The notes under the pieces: generated by a model
Databases searched by the model: none
The model's input: only the letters and a program-made list of their open reading frames with translations
What the model was told of the DNA's origin: nothing
Made by a program: the position numbers and the translations under genes
Part shown: positions 1-10,307 of the stretch, in pieces
Layout: every line of letters begins with the position of its first letter
Position numbering within the stretch: position 1 is the first letter of the stretch
Assembly (NCBI GenBank): GCA_046294735.1
Contig: JBKBKB010000003.1
Span: 1 to 64,000 of the forward strand
Origin: 34-65-8 sp046294735
GTDB taxonomy: Bacteria > Pseudomonadota > Alphaproteobacteria > Sphingomonadales > Sphingomonadaceae
Reading direction: 5' to 3'
DNA length: 64,000 nt

Positions 1-314
1 CGGATCTGGTTGAGGCACAGGTTCGAATGCGCGCCGTAGGAGAGGCCCGCCGAGGCGCTCGCCCGCGACACTTCCTCGACCGCAATCACATGCTCAAGAT
101 AGCCGAGCCCCAGCCCGCCCCATTCTTCCTCGACCGTGATGCCGTGCAGCCCCAGCGCACCCATCGGCTCCCACAATTCGCGCGGGAAGCGGTCTTCGCG
201 GTCGGTGCGTTCGGCCAAAGGCGCAATCTGTTCATCGGCAAAGCGGGCAGTGCTTTCCCGGATCATCTCGGCGGCCTCGCCAAGGTGGAAGTCGAAATCG
301 GGGGTCGCGCGCAT
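1..314 (-). CDS. Isovaleryl-CoA dehydrogenase, N-terminal part (cut by window edge)
   Basis: Partial gene; about 104 N-terminal residues are visible and the rest lies left of the window. The product is a flavin-dependent acyl-CoA dehydrogenase. The segment SYGAHSNLCLNQI is characteristic of isovaleryl-CoA dehydrogenases, which act in leucine breakdown in the cytoplasm. The N-terminal helical domain begins with DFDFHLGEAAEMIRES. The ATG at 314-312 is preceded by a near-consensus AGGAGG ribosome binding site. It is divergent from the histidine kinase gene, with about 135 bases between. The subfamily is inferred from this short stretch only, so another short-chain acyl-CoA dehydrogenase remains possible. 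Confidence 0.8.
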   Translation of the reverse strand, partial: MRATPDFDFHLGEAAEMIRESTARFADEQIAPLAERTDREDRFPRELWEPMGALGLHGITVEEEWGGLGLGYLEHVIAVEEVSRASASAGLSYGAHSNLCLNQI

Positions 315-449
315 GGTTCCTCCTGAAAACTGTTCCTGCCTCGCATAGCGGTGCGCGCGGGGAACGGCAAACCGGCGAAACAAACGAGTGGCGCGATGAA
401 ATGTTTTGTTGCTGCGGCGCAATTGCCCTAAAGCCCGGCCAGAGGGTCC

Positions 450-1946
450 ATGCCGCACATCCGAAAATTTCTCCGACCCGAAGCGCCAACCGCGAAGGCA
501 GGCCACTCACGGTTTGCACCCTATGGCATCGACGTCCTCGAAGACGATCCCGAACTGGCGGCGATCTGCGGCTTTGCGGCAGAGTTGTGCGACGCGCCGA
601 CCGCGGTGGTCAGCCTGGTCGAGCGTGAACGCCAGCGGTTCCTGGCCCGAAGCGGAACCGATGCCCGCGAAACCCCCCGTTCAACCAGTTTCTGTGCCCT
701 TGCCATGCTGGAATCCGGATTGACCGTGGTGCCCGATGCCGCGCAGGATCCCCGATTCGCCCACTTCGCTCTGGTCACCCAGCCGCCGCACATACGCTTC
801 TATGCCGGGGCGCCGCTGGTCTCACCTGAAGGCGAGCCGCTCGGCACCTTGTGCGTGATCGACTACCAACCGCGCCCCGCCGGGCTTTCGCCTTTGCAGC
901 AGCAAGGGCTGGAGGTCATGGCGCAGGCGGTCATGCGGCGGCTCGGCCACCGCCGCGAAGGGCTGGCGCGCGAAACTGAAATGGCGGAGACCGCCCGCCG
1001 TTTCGCCATGGTTGCCGACGGAATCCCGGACATCGCCTGGTCCTGCACCAGCGCGCTTGAGTTCGATTTCTACAATGCCCGGTGGCAGGAGTTTACCGGT
1101 GCCGAGCCGCCACAGGATACCGACGGCTGGCGTCCGCTGGTCCATCCTGATGATGAAATTGAGACCTTCGGACATTGGGCAGTGGCGGTCAGAACAGGTG
1201 AGCCGTTTCAGAGCACCTACCGAATGCGCCATGCCAGCGGTGCCTGGCGCTGGGTGCTGAGCCGGGCCGTGCCCCTGCAGGACGCCGAGGGACAGATTGA
1301 GCGATGGTTCGGCACTGTCACCGACATCGAGGAACAACGCGCCCTGTCAGAGCAGCGCGATTTGCTGGCGCGCGAGCTGTCGCACCGGATCAAGAACATC
1401 TTCGCAGTGATCGCCAGCCTGGTGGCCCTGCGGTCACGGCAGCATCCGGAGGCTGCACCCTTTGCCGAAGATCTGGCCGAGACCATTGCCGCGCTCGGCC
1501 GGGCGCATGACTATGTCCGTCCGCTGGGCGGGCGCCACGGCGACCGGCTGGTCGGGCTTCTGCGTGACCTGCTATGCCCTTATGACGAGCAAGGGGCCGG
1601 CCGGGTGACCTTCGCCGGTGACGATTGCCCCCTGGGCGAACGGGCGGCCACCCCGCTGGCACTGGTATTCCACGAACTGGCAACAAACTCGGCCAAATAT
1701 GGCGCGCTATCGAGCCGAAGCGGGCAGGTTTCGGTCACCACCACACTCGACCATGCTGCCGGAACCATGCAGATCGACTGGCTAGAACAGGGCGGTCCGC
1801 CTCCGCAGCCGGGCGGTGAGGAAGGGTTCGGATCACGGCTGGTCAAGCTCGCCGTGGAAGGGCAGCTGCGCGGTACAATCACCCGCCAGTGGCTAGGCGA
1901 TGGAGTGGCCGTAACCGTCACCGCTCCACTTGCAGCAATCGGGTAG
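450..1946 (+). CDS. GAF-PAS sensor histidine kinase of the HWE family
   Basis: A 498-residue soluble sensor kinase. Residues about 30-165 form a GAF domain (ending near APLVSPEGEPLGTLCVID), about 185-300 a PAS domain with PAC tail, and the remainder an HWE-type kinase core. The phosphoacceptor region reads ARELSHRIKNIFAVIASLV near residue 312, and the ATPase domain has LVFHELATNSAKYG and a WLEQGG segment resembling the W-x-E motif that names the family. No membrane segments are visible, so sensing is probably cytoplasmic. No response regulator is adjacent, so its partner is unknown. ATG at 450 follows AGAGGG. It converges on the efflux operon with about 20 bases between stop codons. Confidence 0.85.
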   Translation: MPHIRKFLRPEAPTAKAGHSRFAPYGIDVLEDDPELAAICGFAAELCDAPTAVVSLVERERQRFLARSGTDARETPRSTSFCALAMLESGLTVVPDAAQDPRFAHFALVTQPPHIRFYAGAPLVSPEGEPLGTLCVIDYQPRPAGLSPLQQQGLEVMAQAVMRRLGHRREGLARETEMAETARRFAMVADGIPDIAWSCTSALEFDFYNARWQEFTGAEPPQDTDGWRPLVHPDDEIETFGHWAVAVRTGEPFQSTYRMRHASGAWRWVLSRAVPLQDAEGQIERWFGTVTDIEEQRALSEQRDLLARELSHRIKNIFAVIASLVALRSRQHPEAAPFAEDLAETIAALGRAHDYVRPLGGRHGDRLVGLLRDLLCPYDEQGAGRVTFAGDDCPLGERAATPLALVFHELATNSAKYGALSSRSGQVSVTTTLDHAAGTMQIDWLEQGGPPPQPGGEEGFGSRLVKLAVEGQLRGTITRQWLGDGVAVTVTAPLAAIG

Positions 1947-1966
1947 GGGCCAGGTCCCGCGTCGTC

Positions 1967-3376
1967 TTATTGGCCCGGCTGATCGCCTCCCAGCGCCTGC
2001 CATAGCAAGACCCGTGCGCGGTTCGCCCGTCCCCGGGTAGCGGCCGCCCGTTCCCCGCTGGCATCGGCCGCACGGCGGGCCTCAAGCACGGCGAGGAAGT
2101 TCTCCAGCCCCGCCCTGAACCGGAACTCGGCGAGCTCGGCAGCCCGGTCCGCACTGGCGGCCTCCCGGGCGGCGGCCCCGGCTTCCTCGTCAGCCGCTGC
2201 AATCAGGCCATATGCGGCTTCCGCTTCTCCCAGTGCCGCAAACACTGCGCCGCGATAGGCCTGAAACGCTGCCCGCTTGTTCGCCGCAGATGCGTCGATC
2301 TCGGCCTCGATCCGCCCGAAATCGAACAAGGGCGCAAGCAGGCCTGCCCCGGCAGAACCGACCACCGCGTCACGATCGAAAAAGCCACCCAGGTCGAACG
2401 CCAGCACGCCGAGCGCGGCGGACAGGGTCAGCTGGGGAAAACGCCGGGCCGCACTGGCGGCCAGCTCGGCATCGCTGGCGGCAAGGCGGGCCTGCGCCGC
2501 CAGCACATCAGGCCGGTTGGTCAGCAGCTGGGCCGGCAAGGCCGCCGGGGCCGACCGGGGGGCCATTCCGTCATGCTCGTCAGCCAGGACCGTGCGCAGG
2601 GCCTGACCGCCAATGCCGGTCAGCGTCACCAGCCGCCCGACAATGCGGGCCTCCTCGCTTGCCAGCGCCGCTATCCGGCTGCGGCTGGCTTCTGCGGCGG
2701 TTTCTGCCCGGACCCGGTCGAAACCGGGGGCAATGCCGGCCCGTTCGCGCATGTCGGTCAGCGTCACCAGTGATTCGGCAGCGACCAGATCCTCGCTTAA
2801 AGCATTGCGGCGCGCTTGCACGGTGCGCCAGTCAATCACGGCGCCAGCCACCTCCGCCAGCAGCGCCAGTCTTATCGCGGCCGCATCCGCACCGGCCGCG
2901 TCGAGCCGCGCCAGCGCCGCGCGTTCCTGCGCCTTGATCCGCCCGAACAGGTCCAAGTCCCAGCTCGCGGTCAGATTGGCGGAATAGGCGACCCGCTCCG
3001 TATCGAATGCGGCCCCCGGCGGCAGGTCGGAACCGAACTGGTTCGGACTGGTCCGCTGGCCGGTGACCGATCCATTGACGCCAAGGCTAGGCAACCGCTC
3101 GGCTCCGGCCCGCACCGCACCGGCCCGCGCCGCTTCGACCCGGGCGAGCGCTTCACCAAGGGTCGGCGAATCCGCCAGTACCCGCTGCGACAGCGCCTGC
3201 CACGCCGGATCCTGCTGCGGAAGCAGTTGCGCCAGATCCGATGCCACCGCCTCGGGCGGCAGCCATGCGAAGCTTTCTGGCAGGACGGGCGTTGGCGTCG
3301 CGATCTCCGGCGGCGGACCGGCCACGCAGGCTGACAGCGCCAGCGCTGCCATCACGGAAACGACCCAGCGCATCAT
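1967..3376 (-). CDS. NodT-type outer membrane efflux lipoprotein (TolC-like)
   Basis: A 469-residue outer membrane channel of the RND/NodT family. The N-terminus is a lipoprotein signal ending in LSAC, making Cys17 the lipidated residue. The body is rich in alanine-containing amphipathic helices in two repeats, as in TolC-type channels. It is the last gene of a four-gene operon: its ATG overlaps the TGA of the HlyD-like gene (ATGA), indicating translational coupling. With the ABC permease, ATPase and adaptor it should form a tripartite exporter spanning both membranes. The substrate is not evident from sequence. Confidence 0.88.
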   Translation of the reverse strand: MMRWVVSVMAALALSACVAGPPPEIATPTPVLPESFAWLPPEAVASDLAQLLPQQDPAWQALSQRVLADSPTLGEALARVEAARAGAVRAGAERLPSLGVNGSVTGQRTSPNQFGSDLPPGAAFDTERVAYSANLTASWDLDLFGRIKAQERAALARLDAAGADAAAIRLALLAEVAGAVIDWRTVQARRNALSEDLVAAESLVTLTDMRERAGIAPGFDRVRAETAAEASRSRIAALASEEARIVGRLVTLTGIGGQALRTVLADEHDGMAPRSAPAALPAQLLTNRPDVLAAQARLAASDAELAASAARRFPQLTLSAALGVLAFDLGGFFDRDAVVGSAGAGLLAPLFDFGRIEAEIDASAANKRAAFQAYRGAVFAALGEAEAAYGLIAAADEEAGAAAREAASADRAAELAEFRFRAGLENFLAVLEARRAADASGERAAATRGRANRARVLLWQALGGDQPGQ

Positions 3377-4365
3377 TGCGCAGCCTTGGCCGGGATGAAG
3401 GCGTCGATCTGCTGCCCGACCCTGAACAAGGCGCCATTGCCACCGGCACTTTCCGGCAGTTCATAGATCACCTGCAGCACCCGCACATCAACCCGCTCCT
3501 GCGAGGAGTTGGTCAGCGAGCGCTTGGGCACCACCAGCGGCTCGGCCCGCACGAACCGTGCCTCGACCTGCCGCTCGGCCGCACCGCGCGGCGACACGAC
3601 TGCCGCCTTGCCGAGGTCGAGCCGGGTCGCCTCACTCTCGTCGATATCGACCCGCACGTGGAGCGGGACGGTCTGCCCCATCTGGATAAACGGCTGGCTC
3701 TGCGCCCCGCCCATGGTCGAAACATATTCGCCCTTGCGGATATTGACCGCAAGGATTTCGCCCGCAATCGGCGCGCGCACGGTCAGGCGGCCCAGTTCGG
3801 TCCGCGCCACACCGGCGGCCGCTTCGGCCGCTTGAAGCCGGGCCTGCGCCAGTGCCAGCCGCGACCTGGCAGCATTGGCCTCGCCCTCGGCCCGGATCAC
3901 TTCGGTGCGGCTCACCGCAGCAGCGTCTTCGACCGAGCGGTATAGCGCAAGCTGGCGCTGGGCCGTGGCCTGCGCCGTCTGTGCCTCGGCAATCGCGGCG
4001 CGCGCTTCGCTAATCCCAGCCTCGGCCTGACGCAGCTGAGCGCGGATCGCCCGGTCATCGACCACGAAAAGTGGCTGGCCCTGGCCCACCCGGGCGCCCG
4101 GCTCGACCATCACGTTCAGCACCAGCCCCGACAGCGCCGCACCGATGTCGATCGTTTCGCTCGATGGTTCGACCACGCCCGAGCCTGCCACCCGCAGGCC
4201 GGTCGCAAGGGCGCCGGTGGCACGGGGCGGTTCACGGGTCGGCTCCTCCAGCGTCCGGTCAGGCTGGTTGGTGGCGATATAGGCCACCGCACCGATTACC
4301 CCGGCCACCGCCAGCGCGGGCAGGATCTGGCGCGAGAAACTGAGATTGCGCAGAGAGAGTGCCAT
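3373..4365 (-). CDS. HlyD/DevB-type periplasmic adaptor (membrane fusion protein)
   Basis: A 330-residue membrane fusion protein. One N-terminal membrane anchor lies at about residues 14-30. It is followed by a biotinyl-lipoyl-like segment (GLVLNVMVEPGARVGQGQPL), a coiled-coil hairpin rich in Ala, Gln and Arg at about 95-190, and the second lipoyl half (VRAPIAGEILAVNIRKGE). It would link the inner-membrane ABC transporter to the NodT channel. Its start lies two bases after the ATPase stop codon, and its stop overlaps the channel gene start. Gene order permease, ATPase, adaptor, channel matches the DevBCA plus TolC layout known from cyanobacteria and proteobacteria. Confidence 0.88.
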   Translation of the reverse strand: MALSLRNLSFSRQILPALAVAGVIGAVAYIATNQPDRTLEEPTREPPRATGALATGLRVAGSGVVEPSSETIDIGAALSGLVLNVMVEPGARVGQGQPLFVVDDRAIRAQLRQAEAGISEARAAIAEAQTAQATAQRQLALYRSVEDAAAVSRTEVIRAEGEANAARSRLALAQARLQAAEAAAGVARTELGRLTVRAPIAGEILAVNIRKGEYVSTMGGAQSQPFIQMGQTVPLHVRVDIDESEATRLDLGKAAVVSPRGAAERQVEARFVRAEPLVVPKRSLTNSSQERVDVRVLQVIYELPESAGGNGALFRVGQQIDAFIPAKAAQ

Positions 4366-4367
4366 TG

Positions 4368-5129
4368 TCAGTGATCCTCCGGCATGGTCTTGCCGTCATG
4401 GGTGATACGCCCGTCCTCCAGCACCAGAATACGGTCGGCGAGGTCGAAAATGCGGTTGTCGTGGGTGACGATGATGACCGAGCGGTCATCCGCCACTGCC
4501 ACTTCGCGCAGCAGGTCCATCACCCGGCGGCCAGAACTGGCATCGAGCGCCGCGGTCGGCTCGTCGCACACCACCAGCCGGGGCGCGTGGACCAGCGCGC
4601 GGGCAATCGCCACGCGCTGCTGCTGCCCGCCGGAAAGCTGGCGCGGCAGCTTGGCGGCCTGGTCGCCGATGTTGAGCTTCTCCAGCATGGTGATCGCGTG
4701 TTCGCGCGCTTCATGTACCGGCATCCCGCGGGCGATCAGCGGCACGGCGGCATTGGCTGCAGCATCGATGCTGGGGATGAGGTTGTACTGCTGGAAGATG
4801 AAGCCGATGTTGGCGAGCCGGAACTCGACCAGCTGGGTATCGGTCAACGCATAGATATCCGTCCCGAAAACCCGCACCTGGCCTTCGGTAGGCCAGAGAA
4901 TGCCGCACATGATCGAAATTAGGGTGGTCTTGCCCGATCCGCTCTCGCCCACGAGGTAGGTCATCTCCCCCGCCCGCACATCGATGTCGATCCCGTGCAG
5001 CACGGCAATCGTTTCCTGCCCTGCAGGAAACTCGCGTGTTACCCCGCGAGTGCAGATCGCGGATTCGGGGCTGCACCCGCCGATGGCAGTGGTGTCCGTC
5101 ACTGGGCTTGCAGAGCGCACGGGGCTCAC
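4368..5129 (-). CDS. DevA-type ABC transporter ATP-binding protein
   Basis: ATPase of the exporter, 253 residues from the chosen GTG. Walker A is GESGSGKTT at residues 61-69, the Q-loop region reads IGFIFQQYNLIP, the signature is LSGGQQQRVAIARAL, and Walker B is LVVCDEPTAALD with a following H-loop (IIVTHD). I chose GTG 5129 because it overlaps the TGA of the upstream permease gene (GTGA), the same coupling used elsewhere in this window. A longer reading frame extends upstream but would lie inside the permease gene. It belongs to the MacB/LolD/DevA branch of exporters. Confidence 0.88.
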   Translation of the reverse strand: MSPVRSASPVTDTTAIGGCSPESAICTRGVTREFPAGQETIAVLHGIDIDVRAGEMTYLVGESGSGKTTLISIMCGILWPTEGQVRVFGTDIYALTDTQLVEFRLANIGFIFQQYNLIPSIDAAANAAVPLIARGMPVHEAREHAITMLEKLNIGDQAAKLPRQLSGGQQQRVAIARALVHAPRLVVCDEPTAALDASSGRRVMDLLREVAVADDRSVIIVTHDNRIFDLADRILVLEDGRITHDGKTMPEDH

Positions 5130-6262
5130 CGGAACACCGCCGCCGGTTCGGCCTTGAGGACGCTGCGCATTGCCATCCAGCCGGTAATCGCCAGGATCAC
5201 CGCCACCCCGACCAGCGAGAACAGCGGAATCTGCCATGGCAGGTAAAACCCCTTGAAGGTGGGGTTGGCACCGAATCCCCAGATGAACAGCGCGGTGCCA
5301 ACCAGCCCCAGGGCATATCCGATCGCGCCGACCATCCCGGCCTGGGCTGCAACCATGCCGATCAGCTTGCGGTTGGTCACGCCGATCGCCTTTAGCGCGC
5401 CGAACTGCTTGATGTTGTCGCGGATGAACAGGCTGAAGGTCAGGCCGACGATTGCCACCCCGACTATGAAGCCGAGCAGCACGGTAATGCCGAAGTTGAA
5501 AGGAATGCCGGTGTTCTCGATGATGAAATTGACCCCGTCCTGCGCGAATTCATCGCGCGTCCGGGCGCGCAGGCCGGTCTGCTCGGTAATCCGCGCCGCC
5601 AACTGTTCTGGTGTGACGCCGTCGGCGACGCCGACCAGCACAAAGCTCAGCCGGTTGCGCGTGCCGGGCACGTAACGCAGCGCCTGCGAATAGCGGGTGT
5701 AGAGCACCACCGTGCTGGTGAAGCTGGGGATAGCGTCCGCCACCCCCCGGATCACCGCGCGCTGGTCGTTCAGCTCCAGCGTCTCGCCGACCGGGGTGGG
5801 CTGGTCGGGAAACATGTTGGTGGTGCCGACATCGTCGATGATGACGCTGTCAGGCCGGGCCAGCACTTCCCGGCTGCCTTCCAGCATCCGGCGCGGCAGG
5901 CCGATCAGGGTTGCATCGTCTACTCCGATGATGCCGACGCCCTCAAGGTCGCCAGTTTCTGTGCGAACCGACGCGTTGGCGCGCAAGTGCGGCACCGCCC
6001 ATTCAACCCCCGGCACCCCGCGCACCCGCTCAAGCGCAGTGGACGGCATCGCGTAGGAAACATCGGTCGTGCGGCTGACCGGGTCCATCACCCACACCTG
6101 CGCTTCGGCGACATTGTAGACGCCGCTTGCCCCGCGCTGGATCAGATTGACGAAGATGGTCAACTGCTGGGTAATGAGCAGGGTGGAGAAACCGATCCCG
6201 AACAGCAGCCCGAAGAACTTGGTCCGGTCCCCGGTCAGCATGCGGATGGCAATCCAGAGCAC
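5126..6262 (-). CDS. DevC-type ABC transporter permease (FtsX-like)
   Basis: Inner-membrane permease, 378 residues from the chosen start. It has an N-terminal membrane helix (FFGLLFGIGFSTLLITQQ), a large periplasmic domain, then three C-terminal helices in the FtsX/MacB arrangement, with the cytoplasmic motif FGALKAIGVTNRKLIGMV. I chose GTG 6262, giving VLWIAIRMLTGDRTKFF, because GAAAGG lies nine bases upstream and DevC proteins typically begin this way. The frame stays open to a GTG at 6352, but that extension encodes a low-complexity Pro/Thr/Gln stretch read from a tandem repeat. First gene of the operon; divergent from the TetR gene. Confidence 0.85.
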   Translation of the reverse strand: MLWIAIRMLTGDRTKFFGLLFGIGFSTLLITQQLTIFVNLIQRGASGVYNVAEAQVWVMDPVSRTTDVSYAMPSTALERVRGVPGVEWAVPHLRANASVRTETGDLEGVGIIGVDDATLIGLPRRMLEGSREVLARPDSVIIDDVGTTNMFPDQPTPVGETLELNDQRAVIRGVADAIPSFTSTVVLYTRYSQALRYVPGTRNRLSFVLVGVADGVTPEQLAARITEQTGLRARTRDEFAQDGVNFIIENTGIPFNFGITVLLGFIVGVAIVGLTFSLFIRDNIKQFGALKAIGVTNRKLIGMVAAQAGMVGAIGYALGLVGTALFIWGFGANPTFKGFYLPWQIPLFSLVGVAVILAITGWMAMRSVLKAEPAAVFR

Positions 6263-6287
6263 GGGCGGGGACCTTTCGCACTTCGTT

Positions 6288-6338
6288 GGGGGTTGCTGGG
6301 TGGGGGTTGCTGGGTGGGGGTTGCTGGGTGGGGGTTGC
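6288..6338. repeat. 14-bp G-rich tandem repeat, about 3.6 copies
   Basis: Three identical copies of GGGGGTTGCTGGGT at 6288-6301, 6302-6315 and 6316-6329, then a partial fourth copy to 6338. It lies 26-76 bases upstream of the preferred start of the permease gene and next to the TetR-type operators. Each unit has a run of five and a run of three G separated by short loops, so the top strand could form G-quadruplexes. For the leftward operon the G-rich strand is the template. Confidence 0.9.
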
Positions 6339-6363
6339 AGGAACGTCAACACAAGTTCATGAG

Positions 6364-6397
6364 TGAACGGTAGCGTTCAAGTGAACGGAGCCGTTCA
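6364..6397. promoter_or_regulatory. Twin inverted-repeat operators, probable TetR binding sites
   Basis: Two 16-bp inverted repeats start 18 bp apart. The first is TGAACG-GTAG-CGTTCA at 6364-6379; the second is TGAACGG-AG-CCGTTCA at 6382-6397. They share the same half-site and sit between the divergent TetR gene and the efflux operon. A TTGACA on the minus strand (6406-6401) could be the -35 box of the efflux promoter. Regulator binding is inferred from position and symmetry. Confidence 0.75.
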
Positions 6398-6405
6398 ATT
6401 TGTCA

Positions 6406-7023
6406 ATGGGTATCGAAAAGAAACCGATTAGGCCGTTCGACGTGGCCAAGCATCAGGCGATTCTGGAGACAGCTGCACACAGCTTCTTTGAGATTGGATA
6501 CGCCGCGACCTCAATCGAGCAGGTCGCAGCCGATGCTGGCGTATCCAAAGTCACCATCTACAACCACTTCACGGACAAGCGGGGGCTGTTCACCGCTTCG
6601 GTCGAGCGCGAGTGCGAGAAGATTCGCGGGGCTTTTAGTCTCGACGGGATGGCGAACGGCGATCTGCATCAGCGACTGATCGCAATCGGTGAGGCGATGA
6701 TGGTGTTCCTTTCCCGCCCAGAGATGGTGCAGTTCGAACGGCGTATCGCCGCCGAAACGGAGCACGAGCCCGAAGTCGGGCGTGCCTTTCTGGCCGCCGG
6801 GCCGTCGCGCATGAAATCCGCCTTCACCAAGCTGCTAAAGGCCTTGGACGCGGCAGGCGAGCTGGCCATCGCCGACCATGAGCTGGCCGCCGAACAATTT
6901 GTCTCGCTCTGCAAGGGGATGGGCGACCTTGAGCGCCGGTTCGGTGCTCCTCCCGATCCGGACCGCGATGCCGCCCGCATCGAAGGCGCGGTGGAGGTCT
7001 TCCTGCGTGCCTATGGCCGATAA
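6406..7023 (+). CDS. TetR/AcrR-family transcriptional regulator
   Basis: A 205-residue repressor. The N-terminal helix-turn-helix covers about residues 12-60, with the typical segments ILETAAHSFFEIGYAATSIE and AGVSKVTIYNHFTDKRGLF. The C-terminal helical part has the TetR_C-type pattern of AcrR regulators. The gene is divergent from the efflux operon and begins only nine bases after the second operator, so autorepression plus control of the exporter is the simplest model. ATG 6406 has no clear ribosome binding site. A TTG two codons earlier is the alternative start. Confidence 0.88.
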   Translation: MGIEKKPIRPFDVAKHQAILETAAHSFFEIGYAATSIEQVAADAGVSKVTIYNHFTDKRGLFTASVERECEKIRGAFSLDGMANGDLHQRLIAIGEAMMVFLSRPEMVQFERRIAAETEHEPEVGRAFLAAGPSRMKSAFTKLLKALDAAGELAIADHELAAEQFVSLCKGMGDLERRFGAPPDPDRDAARIEGAVEVFLRAYGR

Positions 7024-7119
7024 CCGTAATCGCAAAATTGCCGCAAGCGGCGCCAGACGCATCAACTTGCCATTCGCCCGGCTGCGCCTACATTGGGTCA
7101 GACGAAAGGACACTGTGCA

Positions 7120-9084
<1,965 letters not shown>

Positions 9085-9106
9085 TCGACCTGATGCTGAT
9101 TACAGG

Positions 9107-9135
9107 GGCGTCCGGAGCGATCCGGGCGCCTTTTT
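9107..9135 (+). terminator. Rho-independent terminator after ftsH
   Basis: A ten-base stem, GGCGTCCGGA paired with TCCGGGCGCC with one G-T pair, around a GCGA loop and followed by five T. It begins 23 bases after the ftsH stop. Confidence 0.85.
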
Positions 9136-9153
9136 GCTTGCCGCGTTAAGTGC

Positions 9154-10242
9154 TCAAAAGGCGCCGAGAATCAAAAGCGCTTGCAGGAACATCACCAGCA
9201 CGATCATGATACAGAACTGCAGGACGAAAAACCGCCACATCGCTGAAAAGCGCGACAGGCCATAGGCATAGCGCAGCTGTTTGTAGAGGTGCAGAGGGGC
9301 GGCGATAACCAGCAGGAAAAACGCGATCGCTGAGCCCCACTCTCCCGGCATCACTCCCAACAACGACATCACGATGAACAACAGTGACATGAAGCTGAGC
9401 GAATAGGTGACGAACACCGCGTGATCGTAAGCCTTGAACTGGCGTCGCCACGCGAACATCAGCCACAGGAACGGTACCGATAGTGGGATCAGCAACCAGC
9501 TGAACTTGTACCCGTTGGATTGCAGTTTGTAGAGCATAAGGCTCGGATTTTCGCGCCATTTCTTGATGATGGCACCGCCAAATACATCTCTGTCGCTTTG
9601 TTCAAGAACAATGCTGCTCTCTCCGCCAAGTGAGATTCTGGTTTGTCCTTCGGCGGTCGTTTCGGTATCCGCGCCAATCATTTTGCCAAGAACAGCTATC
9701 TCGGCATCGATCTCCTCGCGCCGCGTGTTGCCCTTTGCCAAGCTATCGCGTTCCTGTTCCAGCGTGGTGATCTGTTGCTGGATTCTCTTCTCCACAACGG
9801 AATTGTCGGTGAGGCCATCGATCACCCCCGTCATGGCGGAACTCGGCGCCGTCACACCGACCATCTGGAACACGGCAAACATCGCAAAAACAGTGAACAG
9901 GAACATCGCCATCGGGCTGACGAACTTCGCCCGCTCCCCGTCGACATAGCGGCGGGTCAGCTTGCCCGGCTTGAAGGCCAGCAGCGGCAGGGTGTTCCAC
10001 AGCTTGCCATCAAGGTGGAGCACGCCGTGCATGATGTCATGCCCGACCGCCGCGAGGCTGCGGTGGATGTGCGCTTTCTGGCCGCATTCGGGGCAGAACT
10101 TGCCGGTGATTCCGGTGCCGCAGTTGGCGCAGGCCGCAGCCGTGCCAGACTGGCCCTGTCCATCGCCCGCACCCGGCTCAACCGCGCGGCCAAGCAGCCC
10201 GCCTTCGATCACTGTGCCGATGCCCTCGCCCAATCCGCTCAT
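9154..10242 (-). CDS. DUF3667-like zinc-ribbon membrane protein
   Basis: A 362-residue protein of unknown function. An N-terminal zinc ribbon is formed by Cys38, Cys41, Cys50 and Cys53 (CANC, then CPEC). Next is the conserved stretch HDIMHGVLHLDGKLWNTL leading to LTRRYVDGERAKFVSP, characteristic of DUF3667. A membrane helix follows, then a coiled-coil region (VEKRIQQQITTLEQERDSL) and three or four C-terminal membrane helices. The ATG at 10242 with GAGGGT upstream is chosen; the open frame extends further but the extension resembles noncoding sequence. The coiled-coil insert between helices appears to be a lineage feature. Confidence 0.75.
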   Translation of the reverse strand: MSGLGEGIGTVIEGGLLGRAVEPGAGDGQGQSGTAAACANCGTGITGKFCPECGQKAHIHRSLAAVGHDIMHGVLHLDGKLWNTLPLLAFKPGKLTRRYVDGERAKFVSPMAMFLFTVFAMFAVFQMVGVTAPSSAMTGVIDGLTDNSVVEKRIQQQITTLEQERDSLAKGNTRREEIDAEIAVLGKMIGADTETTAEGQTRISLGGESSIVLEQSDRDVFGGAIIKKWRENPSLMLYKLQSNGYKFSWLLIPLSVPFLWLMFAWRRQFKAYDHAVFVTYSLSFMSLLFIVMSLLGVMPGEWGSAIAFFLLVIAAPLHLYKQLRYAYGLSRFSAMWRFFVLQFCIMIVLVMFLQALLILGAF

Positions 10243-10307
10243 CGCCCGCACCCTCGTGGACCGCCCAACGCCCTGTATAGGGACATTCTTCGCGCCTGCG
10301 AAAGCAG

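Noticed and set aside
1947..1966. Terminator between the kinase and efflux genes
   Set aside because: No stable stem with a T-run is visible in the 20-base gap.
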